A DNA stretch of 12,307 nucleotides, taken from the NCBI GenBank assembly GCA_003484785.1, contig DNAD01000032.1, positions 3,721 through 16,027 of the forward strand, read 5' to 3'. The translations under genes were made by a program, and so were the position numbers. Of this stretch, positions 7,413 to 12,307 are shown in pieces. The number at the start of each line of letters is the position of its first letter. Position 1 is the stretch's first letter. The notes beneath the pieces are model-generated. The model did not search any database, had not been told where the DNA came from, and saw only the letters and a list, made by a program, of their open reading frames with translations. This stretch comes from Lachnospiraceae bacterium (GTDB lineage: Bacteria > Bacillota > Clostridia > Lachnospirales > Lachnospiraceae).

Positions 7413-9466
7413 GCTTAAGCTTTGATATTTCGGGCTTTCATGCCCTTTACTCGATAATAGCGGTAATAATGTGGGCCGGGGCGGCTCTGTTTTCCCTTGA
7501 ATATCTTTTAAAGACAGAAGCGCACGATTTGCAAGCAAATCGGCGCAGGCTGTATTATATCTCCATGTTCATTACCTTCCTTGCCACTGTGTTCATCTTT
7601 CTGTCGAGGGATCTCTATACCCTCTTTATCTTCTTCGAGGTCATGTCCTTAACCTCCTATGTATGGGTGGCCTTTGAGCGGGATAAGGAGTCGCTAAGGG
7701 CAGCCTCCACCTATCTGGCGGTGGCGGTGATCGGCGGACTGGTGATGCTGATGGGGATATTCATGCTGTATGATCTGGCCGGGACCCTTGATATAGACGG
7801 GCTCAGGGAATACTGTGCCCCGCTTATGAAGTATGCCGTAAGCGAGAGAGCCTTCAGAGGAAGAGAGGGGGCCGCCTTTCTCGGAGAAGTGGGAAACAGA
7901 TACAGAGACATGTTTGCTGCGGGGCTCTGTCTGCTATTTGGTTTCGGGGCCAAGGCAGGTGCCTTTCCTCTGCACATATGGCTTCCCAAGGCTCATCCCG
8001 TAGCGCCGGCTCCGTTGTCTGCTCTGCTCTCGGGGATACTTACAAAGACAGGTATCTTCGGCTGCTTCATACTCTGCTGCAGTATTTTCGTCGCCGATGA
8101 CCTCTGGGGCTGCATCGTGCTTATAATCGGACTGCTGACAATGCTCGTGGGGGCTGTCCTGGCGATCTTTTCGATAAATATCAAGAGGACCCTTGCCTGT
8201 TCCTCGGTTTCCCAGATAGGCTTTATCCTGACGGGGCTGGGTATATACTGTCTTCTCGGCGGGGAGGGAAACCTTGCGGTCAGCGGGGCTCTCCTTCATG
8301 CGGTGAATCATTCCCTTTTCAAGCTGGTGCTGTTTATTGCCGCGGGCGCTGTTTTTATGAATACCCATTCGCTTAATCTCAATGATATAAGGGGCTTCGG
8401 AAGGAACAAAACGGTCCTTAAGGCCGTGTTTGCCTCGGGCGCTCTCGGGATCGCGGGAGTTCCTCTTTTCAGCGGCTATATATCAAAGACGCTTATCCAT
8501 GAGGCCATACTGGAATATTATGAGGGGCTTTCCTCAGGGGAGATGGTCTCCTATATCTTAAGCCCCGCCTCGGTAAAGCATGTGGAGTGGATATTTATAA
8601 TAAGCGGAGCCTGTACCGTCGCCTATATGCTCAAGCTCTTTATCTCGGTATTTGTGGAGAAGAACAGTGACGAAGAAAGGCAGAGGAAATATGACGCGAT
8701 GGCGGCTTCCTATATGACGGGCTTAAGCAAATGGGTGCTGATCCTTCCGGCTGTTCTGTTTCCGCTTTTCGGAAGCTTTCCCGGGGCGTTCATGAACAGG
8801 ATTGCGCTTTGGTGTTCCGGGCTTTTAAATACCGAACCTCTTTCGGTTAACTATTTTTCTGCCGAAAATCTGAAGGGAGGCCTTATCTCCATCATAATCG
8901 GTCTGGTCATCTATTTCTTTGTGATTAGAGGGCTGCTTATGGATGTTAAGAAGGGTGAGAAGGTCTTTCTTGGTGATATGGTAATGGAGACCGAGATTTC
9001 CGAGGCTTCCTATATTGATAAGGTAAGGCCCGGAGGAGGCTTTGAGTATGTCAATTGCTGGCCCGAAAAGCTGGATCTGGAGGAGCTTGTATACAGGCCG
9101 CTTCTGTTAAAGGTCCTGCCTGCGGTCTTCGGGTTTGTATGCAGGGTGCTTGACAGCATTGTGGACTTTATTGTCGTAGCGCTGAGGAAAACGGTGTTTA
9201 AGGACAGTGAGATCCCCTGTGAGCTGTCGGAGGGCAACGGGTTTACTCTTTTCCTCGGAAACGCGGCCGACCTCATGGAGATGGTTTTAAACCACACCGT
9301 ACACAGGAGGAATCCGCGCGAGCATGTGGATCACCCCCATGCGTTTGCGATGAAATACGAGGAGCTTATGGAGAATGAGTTCATCATCTTAAGGAGTATG
9401 TCCTTCGGGCTCATACTGTTCTGTCTCGGTCTGATGGTAACGGTCATCTATCTGCTGTTTAAATGA
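7409..9466 (+). CDS. Antiporter subunit, fourth of four, with long C-terminal extension
   Basis: Largest antiporter-like subunit, 685 aa. ATG 7409 overlaps the previous stop (ATGA) and follows GGCGGAGGGAC; an earlier in-frame start at 7286 lies inside the preceding gene. As in the second subunit, helices 1-2 of the family are missing: it begins at the DISGFHALYS segment. Ion-path residues are Glu77, Lys182 (GAKAGAFPLHIWLPKAHPVAP), His189, Lys213 (ILTKTG), His301/Lys305 (HSLFKLV) and Lys360 (YISK). Residues 38-46 (AHDLQANRR) are encoded by a repeated palindrome. After the antiporter core, about 490-685 forms an extension: a helix at 490-508, a soluble part with KLDLEELVYRP (554-564), an amphipathic stretch and a last helix at about 662-684. 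This could play the part of the NuoL/MrpA lateral element. Confidence 0.9.
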   Translation: MSLSFDISGFHALYSIIAVIMWAGAALFSLEYLLKTEAHDLQANRRRLYYISMFITFLATVFIFLSRDLYTLFIFFEVMSLTSYVWVAFERDKESLRAASTYLAVAVIGGLVMLMGIFMLYDLAGTLDIDGLREYCAPLMKYAVSERAFRGREGAAFLGEVGNRYRDMFAAGLCLLFGFGAKAGAFPLHIWLPKAHPVAPAPLSALLSGILTKTGIFGCFILCCSIFVADDLWGCIVLIIGLLTMLVGAVLAIFSINIKRTLACSSVSQIGFILTGLGIYCLLGGEGNLAVSGALLHAVNHSLFKLVLFIAAGAVFMNTHSLNLNDIRGFGRNKTVLKAVFASGALGIAGVPLFSGYISKTLIHEAILEYYEGLSSGEMVSYILSPASVKHVEWIFIISGACTVAYMLKLFISVFVEKNSDEERQRKYDAMAASYMTGLSKWVLILPAVLFPLFGSFPGAFMNRIALWCSGLLNTEPLSVNYFSAENLKGGLISIIIGLVIYFFVIRGLLMDVKKGEKVFLGDMVMETEISEASYIDKVRPGGGFEYVNCWPEKLDLEELVYRPLLLKVLPAVFGFVCRVLDSIVDFIVVALRKTVFKDSEIPCELSEGNGFTLFLGNAADLMEMVLNHTVHRRNPREHVDHPHAFAMKYEELMENEFIILRSMSFGLILFCLGLMVTVIYLLFK
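7520..7546 (+). repeat. Palindrome family 1, copy A, inside a coding sequence
   Basis: Left arm GCGCACGATTTGC, loop AA, right arm GCAAATCGGCGC: a 12-bp stem with one bulged A in the left arm. Both arms, including the bulge, are identical to those at 9504-9531; only the loop differs. It is read in frame as AHDLQANRR. The paralogue two genes upstream has about six fewer residues between the EYL motif and the following RR, which suggests insertion into a cytoplasmic loop. Confidence 0.85.
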
Positions 9467-9503
9467 TTGACAGGTGGGGGGTGGATGAGTTATGGTTAAT
9501 TTG

Positions 9504-9531
9504 GCGCACGATTTGCTTCGCAAATCGGCGC
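9504..9531 (+). repeat. Palindrome family 1, copy B, upstream of small gene
   Basis: Same arms as copy A (GCGCACGATTTGC and GCAAATCGGCGC) and same orientation, with loop TTC. It lies 37 bases after the last antiporter stop and 2 bases before the AAGGAGG of the small gene at 9548. No T-run follows, so it is not a typical terminator. An RNA hairpin here could stabilise or process the transcript between the large operon and the small gene. Confidence 0.85.
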
Positions 9532-9547
9532 AGAAGGAGGTTTTGGT

Positions 9548-9661
9548 ATGGTTTTGTTTGTTGGAATAGTGGCGGTAGCGATAATAGCGGCGGTTGTTGT
9601 ATCGGCGGTGGTTTCGGCCGTATCTGCGGTAGTGGGCGCGGAGGAGGATACCGAGGACTGA
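9548..9661 (+). CDS. Small single-helix membrane protein with acidic tail
   Basis: Unrecognised 37-residue protein beginning MVLFVGIVAVAIIAA. One uninterrupted hydrophobic, Ala/Val-rich stretch spans about residues 2-31, followed by the acidic C-terminus AEEDTED. A near-ideal ribosome binding site AAGGAGG (9534-9540) is 7 bases before the ATG, the strongest argument that it is translated. It lies 81 bases after the last antiporter gene, on the same strand, with no terminator in between, so it may be a small accessory subunit or regulator of the antiporter complex. That role is inference. The alternating GCG/GTN codons make the sequence low in complexity, so chance hydrophobicity cannot be excluded. 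It is too short for ordinary ORF finders. Confidence 0.6.
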   Translation: MVLFVGIVAVAIIAAVVVSAVVSAVSAVVGAEEDTED

Positions 9662-9675
9662 AAAAAATCGTCGGT

Positions 9676-9712
9676 GTTGCTATTCACAGCCTTTTGGGCT
9701 GTGAGCGGCAAC
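9676..9712. repeat. Palindrome family 2, copy 1, between convergent genes
   Basis: Hairpin with arms GTTGCTATTCACAGCC and GGGCTGTGAGCGGCAAC around a TTTT loop. Its central 25 bases (9680-9704) are identical to 10959-10983. It lies between the small plus-strand gene and the end of the minus-strand esterase. Read on the minus strand it is followed, after 8 bases, by seven T (9667-9661), so it may serve as a terminator for the esterase, though the T-run is further away than usual. On the plus strand no T-run follows. Confidence 0.85.
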
Positions 9713-9734
9713 AAAAGAAGGTATTGCGGTTTGA

Positions 9735-10898
9735 TCAGTCTCTTCCCAGAACGCTTTTAAGATATCCGGTGAGTATCCGGGCGGCATGCCTGTGGGCTTC
9801 GGGACCGGGATGCGAATGGGCTCCCAGCTCATCCTCCGGGGTATCGGGAAGCTCGAGGAAGCCTGCGTTTAAGTCACCGGTTTCTTCAATATAATCGGAG
9901 ACGGCAGCGGCTATGGGTATGGTCAGCTCGCCGCCCATCATCCCGTAGGTCCATACCAGATGGCTTCCGGGATTTTTTTTGCGAAGATTTTTTAAAAAGC
10001 TTATGACGGCGGCTTTAATATGTCCGACGTCTTCTTTATTATATGCGCTGTAATTAAGGGGCCCTAACCCGGATTCACTTACTGCATCCTTTAAGCGCAT
10101 TTTCCACGTTTCGCCGGTATCGGGATCGGTAAAGGGAGGGTTTTTAAAGGCCACGTTATCATTGGTCCCCAGGTTGACGATGACCGCGTCCGGCTTCCAG
10201 GAACTGAAGTCATAGGGCTTTGCGGCTCCGATGGAGGCGTTGTACTCACCGAAGGCAAGAGCGCATATCTTATCGTAAAAGGCAGGCATAACGTGGCGCC
10301 TGTCATTATCCCAGCCGGAGAAGACTCCGAAGCCGCCCTGGGAGATGATCCGGATTTCCGCGTCCATTGCCTTTGCCGTCATAGAGGCATAGTTGATGCT
10401 GCTGCTCATATACATGGAGAGCCAGTCCAGATCCTCCTTTGCGCCGTAGCTTCCCTCTCCGGAGGTTATGCTGTCCCCAATGAACTCAAGCTTAAGGCTC
10501 CTTTCCCTGACCGGGAGGAATTCACCGTCCGATCTGAAGCCGTGTACGAGTATATGACAGTCGTTGTCCTCGTGCATAGCCTGAAGCTCCCGTTTGAAGA
10601 ATACGGTCTTTTCATCCCCGAAGGTCATGCAGCGGAAGCAGCACAGGGACTGCCTTCCCGGCATCAGCATCTGCCTCGACATCAAGGCCCCGTTTAATTC
10701 AACGCATATCCAGGGCTCGAAAAGATCGTAATCCACCTCGATATCTATCCACAGCTCCGACCCGGTAACCTTTACCTCAACCCCGCTGCCGTTCCAGAAA
10801 AGGGGCACGGAGGGCCCGGTAAGATCCGTGCGGCCGTGGATCCTACAGTTCGGGATTTCCTTTATGTTATAGTATTTTAACGCTTCGCTTGTATACAT
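9735..10898 (-). CDS. SGNH/GDSL esterase, carbohydrate esterase family 2-like
   Basis: Predicted serine esterase of 387 aa in two parts. Residues about 1-130 are beta-rich, resembling the jelly-roll domain of CE2 acetylxylan esterases. Residues about 135-385 are an SGNH hydrolase: GDSIT at 141-145 (nucleophile Ser143), a Gly block near 188-195 (GGFGVFSG), GTND at 244-247 (Asn246) and HSHPGPEAH at 361-369 (His363). The classical Asp three residues before that His is Ala360, which fits the Ser-His dyad known in CE2. The likely reaction is removal of O-acetyl groups from sugars or xylan fragments. No signal peptide is seen, so it should be cytoplasmic, acting on imported oligosaccharides. The start at 10898 is supported by GAGGAA just upstream. 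It runs opposite to both neighbours and has no obvious functional link to them. Confidence 0.85.
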   Translation of the reverse strand: MYTSEALKYYNIKEIPNCRIHGRTDLTGPSVPLFWNGSGVEVKVTGSELWIDIEVDYDLFEPWICVELNGALMSRQMLMPGRQSLCCFRCMTFGDEKTVFFKRELQAMHEDNDCHILVHGFRSDGEFLPVRERSLKLEFIGDSITSGEGSYGAKEDLDWLSMYMSSSINYASMTAKAMDAEIRIISQGGFGVFSGWDNDRRHVMPAFYDKICALAFGEYNASIGAAKPYDFSSWKPDAVIVNLGTNDNVAFKNPPFTDPDTGETWKMRLKDAVSESGLGPLNYSAYNKEDVGHIKAAVISFLKNLRKKNPGSHLVWTYGMMGGELTIPIAAAVSDYIEETGDLNAGFLELPDTPEDELGAHSHPGPEAHRHAARILTGYLKSVLGRD

Positions 10899-10954
10899 AA
10901 TCGTTCCTCGTTTCCTGTCATTTACGGGCCGGGATCTATCTGTATTGCTCCGGC

Positions 10955-10990
10955 GTTACTATTCACAGCCTTTTGGGCTGTGATAGTAAC
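10955..10990. repeat. Palindrome family 2, copy 2, upstream of esterase gene
   Basis: Arms GTTACTATTCACAGCC and GGGCTGTGATAGTAAC around TTTT, pairing throughout except one bulged T. It has the same orientation as the copy at 9676. The outer pair that is G-C in copy 1 (GTTGC/GCAAC) is A-T here (GTTAC/GTAAC), so pairing is kept while the sequence changes. A further 6-base inverted pair, TCCGGC (10949-10954) and GCCGGA (11007-11012), encloses it. No T-run adjoins either side. Confidence 0.88.
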
Positions 10991-11041
10991 GGGTTTTAGT
11001 GCCAAAGCCGGAAAGGCTGCAGGCAGTAACCGTCACGGAAC

Positions 11042-11070
11042 AGTTTAACAGAGAAACGTAAGAATAACAA
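11042..11070 (-). promoter_or_regulatory. Possible promoter of the esterase gene
   Basis: On the minus strand TTGTTA (11070-11065), a 17-base spacer and TAAACT (11047-11042) match sigma-A boxes at four of six positions each. Transcription from it would give a leader of roughly 140 bases containing palindrome copy 2. This is the best candidate I see in the divergent region, but matches of this quality occur by chance. Confidence 0.3.
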
Positions 11071-11087
11071 TGTTTATAAAAATATTC

Positions 11088-11116
11088 TTGACATAAGAAA
11101 AAACGACACATATAAT
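11088..11116 (+). promoter_or_regulatory. Consensus sigma-A promoter of the str operon
   Basis: TTGACA at 11088-11093 and TATAAT at 11111-11116 with a 17-base spacer: all twelve consensus positions match and the spacing is optimal. The AT-rich stretch just upstream (11072-11087) could act as an UP-like element. Transcription should start near 11121-11123, about 70 bases before rpsL. Such strength fits a ribosomal protein operon. Confidence 0.93.
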
Positions 11117-11122
11117 AACAAC

Positions 11123-11155
11123 GCACGCCAAAAACGTACTTTTATTTTGGTGTGC
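11123..11155 (+). promoter_or_regulatory. Leader hairpin at the predicted 5' end of the rpsL transcript
   Basis: GCACGCCAAAA (11123-11133) pairs with TTTTGGTGTGC (11145-11155) over 11 base pairs with one G-T wobble and an 11-base loop. It starts at or very near the predicted transcription start, 23 bases upstream of the rpsL ribosome binding site. It has no downstream T-run, so it is not a terminator. It could protect the 5' end of the mRNA or be a regulatory element; I recognise no known riboswitch or protein-binding motif. Confidence 0.6.
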
Positions 11156-11191
11156 CAAAATACTATATGATCAGAAAAGAGGTGAAAAGGA

Positions 11192-11605
11192 ATGCCAACA
11201 TTTAACCAGTTAGTCAGGAAGGGCAGGGAGACTTCCGTAAAGAAGTCAACAGCTCCGGCGCTTGGGAAGGGTTTTAACTCTCTTCACAAGAAGGCCATCG
11301 ATACTTCTTCTCCCCAGAAGAGAGGAGTATGCACGGCTGTTAAGACCGCTACCCCTAAAAAGCCTAACTCGGCGCTCAGAAAGATCGCAAGGGTGCGTCT
11401 TTCAAACGGTATTGAGGTAACGAGCTATATCCCCGGTGAAGGTCATAACCTTCAGGAGCATAGTGTTGTTCTTATTCGTGGCGGCAGAGTTAAGGACCTT
11501 CCCGGTACAAGGTATCACGTGATCCGTGGTACGCTGGATACGGCAGGTGTTGCGAATCGCAGACAGGCACGTTCCAAGTACGGCGCAAAGAGACCTAAGA
11601 AGTAA
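11192..11605 (+). CDS. rpsL: 30S ribosomal protein S12
   Basis: Decoding-centre protein of the small ribosomal subunit, 137 aa. Hallmarks are [10 protein letters not shown] (41-50), [11 protein letters not shown] (54-64), [12 protein letters not shown] (81-92), [10 protein letters not shown] (96-105) and [11 protein letters not shown] at the end. The lysines whose mutation gives streptomycin resistance (E. coli Lys43 and Lys88, here Lys56 and Lys101) are wild type, and Asp102, the residue methylthiolated by RimO in E. coli, is present. Compared with E. coli there is an insert of about 13 residues around 25-37 ([13 protein letters not shown]), a form I associate with Lachnospiraceae. AGAGGTG (11178-11184) precedes the ATG at 11192. 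It is first in the operon, with rpsG downstream. Confidence 0.98.
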   Translation: MPTFNQLVRKGRETSVKKSTAPALGKGFNSLHKKAIDTSSPQKRGVCTAVKTATPKKPNSALRKIARVRLSNGIEVTSYIPGEGHNLQEHSVVLIRGGRVKDLPGTRYHVIRGTLDTAGVANRRQARSKYGAKRPKK

Positions 11606-11623
11606 GTGCACGATTTGTGCGCA
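11606..11623 (+). repeat. Degenerate trace of palindrome family 1
   Basis: Directly after the rpsL stop, the sequence holds GCACGATTTG (11608-11617) and then GCGCAG (11618-11623 region), both also found in copies A and B, but the intervening right-arm segment CAAGCAAATCG is missing. It could be a decayed copy or coincidence. Confidence 0.35.
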
Positions 11624-11681
11624 GTGCGGGAAGGTTTGTACCACATAAAACTAAATGTTGATATTCCTGATGTATATATCC

Positions 11682-11717
11682 GCTGCTGCCTAAGCTGCAC
11701 AGGCTTTGAACAGCAGC
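11682..11717 (+). promoter_or_regulatory. Hairpin in the rpsL-rpsG spacer
   Basis: GCTGCTG (11682-11688) pairs with CAGCAGC (11711-11717), and inside it AAGC pairs with GCTT around a short loop. The spacer between rpsL and rpsG (11606-11862) is 257 bases, contains no gene I can support, and holds this and another hairpin. In E. coli the S7 repressor site lies in the rpsL-rpsG gap, so a similar autoregulatory role is possible, but I see no clear match to that site. Confidence 0.45.
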
Positions 11718-11810
11718 ACAGATCCGGATGGAAATGCAGGAGCTTTGCAGATCGTAAGCGAAGCTTCATAATGCACTGAGCATTTAGAAATGTGAGTACC
11801 GATGATTTAA

Positions 11811-11834
11811 TTTGCCGGCTTGCCGGCCGGCGAG
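11811..11834 (+). promoter_or_regulatory. GC-rich hairpin just upstream of rpsG
   Basis: GCCGGC at 11814-11819 can pair with GCCGGC at 11826-11831 around a six-base loop, extended by T-G and T-A pairs. A third overlapping GCCGGC (11822-11827) allows alternative pairings. It ends 13 bases before the rpsG ribosome binding site AAGGAGGG and has no T-run, so it is more likely a translational or processing element than a terminator. Confidence 0.5.
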
Positions 11835-11862
11835 CTTAGAATTGATTAAGGAGGGAAGATCA

Positions 11863-12307
11863 GTGCCACGTAAAGGACATATTCAGAAAAGAGACGTATT
11901 GGCAGATCCCATGTATAACAGTAAGGTCGTTACGAAGCTGGTAAATAATATCATGCTCGACGGCAAAAAGGGAGTTGCCCAGAAGATCGTCTACGGCGCT
12001 TTCGAAAAGGTTGAGGAGAAGTCGGGCAAGCCTGCTCTCGAGGTTTTCGAGACAGCCATGGGCAACATAATGCCCGTGCTTGAGGTCAAGGCAAGACGTA
12101 TCGGTGGTGCCACCTACCAGGTACCTATCGAGGTAAGGCCTGACAGAAGACAGGCTCTGGCGCTTCGCTGGCTGACGATGTTCTCACGCAAGAGAGGCGA
12201 GAAGACAATGAAGGATCGTCTCGCGGGTGAGATCCTCGATGCGTCCAACAATACAGGCGCAGCCGTTAAGAGAAAAGAAGATATGCACAAGATGGCAGAA
12301 GCAAACA
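11863..12307 (+). CDS. rpsG: 30S ribosomal protein S7, 3' end cut by window
   Basis: Primary 16S rRNA-binding protein that starts assembly of the 30S head. The 148 codons present begin [20 protein letters not shown] and include [20 protein letters not shown] (about 28-47), [20 protein letters not shown] (about 78-97), ALRWL and [18 protein letters not shown]. The family length is 156 aa, so about eight residues lie beyond the window. The start is GTG 11863, preceded by AAGGAGGG (11848-11855) at 7 bases; no ATG fits the conserved N-terminus. It shares the rpsL promoter, and no internal promoter is evident in the spacer. The next genes would be expected to be fusA and tuf. Confidence 0.97.
   Translation, partial: MPRKGHIQKRDVLADPMYNSKVVTKLVNNIMLDGKKGVAQKIVYGAFEKVEEKSGKPALEVFETAMGNIMPVLEVKARRIGGATYQVPIEVRPDRRQALALRWLTMFSRKRGEKTMKDRLAGEILDASNNTGAAVKRKEDMHKMAEAN

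Noticed and set aside
9492-9569. 25-codon plus-strand frame beginning MVNLAHDLL, running through palindrome copy B
   Set aside because: Only a weak G-rich ribosome binding site, no hydrophobic or conserved features, and much of it is palindrome sequence. A leader-peptide role is possible but not supportable.
9676-9712. Rho-independent terminator for the antiporter operon on the plus strand
   Set aside because: The hairpin is followed by CAACAAAAGAAGG without a T-run. Only the minus strand has a T-run, and that is 8 bases away.
9463-9894. 143-codon plus-strand open frame after the last antiporter gene
   Set aside because: It is Gly/Arg/Ser-rich low-complexity translation, overlaps the better supported 37-residue gene in another frame, has a poor start context and runs into the 3' end of the minus-strand esterase.
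10293-10697. 134-codon plus-strand open frame inside the esterase gene
   Set aside because: It is antisense to SGNH motif-bearing sequence and looks like a codon-bias shadow.
11123-11191. Riboswitch in the rpsL leader
   Set aside because: The leader is about 70 bases with a single hairpin and no recognisable ligand-binding core or terminator.
11658-11679. Possible internal promoter before rpsG (TTGATA and TATATAT)
   Set aside because: The spacing is only 9 bases, too short for a sigma-A promoter.
1-12307. CRISPR array, tRNA, rRNA or insertion sequence
   Set aside because: No regularly spaced repeats, tRNA-like folds, rRNA sequence or transposase motifs were seen.

Overview
The window looks like chromosome from an anaerobic Firmicute, most likely a Lachnospiraceae member. 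The evidence is ribosomal protein S12 with a roughly 13-residue insert of a kind I recall from that family, strong AGGAGG-type ribosome binding sites, a consensus sigma-A promoter and roughly 50% GC. This is inference; no 16S or other marker is present.

Positions 1-9466 hold most of one plus-strand operon for a multisubunit cation/proton antiporter of the Mrp/Mnh type. Its order is mrpE, mrpF, mrpG, a stand-alone MbhD-type (DUF4040) gene, a fused MbhE-MrpB gene, mrpC and then four consecutive genes for NuoL/M/N-like antiporter subunits. Almost every junction is a start/stop overlap (ATGA, GTGA or TAATG) or a gap of 0-4 bases, so one coupled transcript is very likely. No full-length MrpA is seen. 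Its C-terminal parts are split as in archaeal Mbh (MbhD, MbhE), and its NuoL-like part must come from one of the extra antiporter genes. A 37-residue one-helix acidic-tailed protein with an excellent ribosome binding site (9548-9661) may be a last small member of the operon.

A minus-strand gene at 9735-10898 encodes an SGNH esterase resembling carbohydrate esterase family 2. Two copies of one palindrome (9676-9712 and 10955-10990) flank it. A second palindrome family sits inside the last antiporter gene (7520-7546, in frame) and again just upstream of the small gene (9504-9531). A degenerate trace follows the rpsL stop.

From 11088 on the plus strand lies the start of the str operon: a perfect TTGACA-17-TATAAT promoter, a leader hairpin at the predicted transcription start, rpsL (S12), a structured 257-base spacer, and rpsG (S7) with a GTG start, cut by the window end about eight residues short.

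The antiporter subunits would together form one membrane complex exchanging Na+ (or another monovalent cation) for H+. No hydrogenase or other redox subunit is visible, but the operon may extend upstream of the window. The most unusual points are the four-antiporter MrpA-less architecture, the in-frame palindrome insertion and the two palindrome families around the esterase gene.
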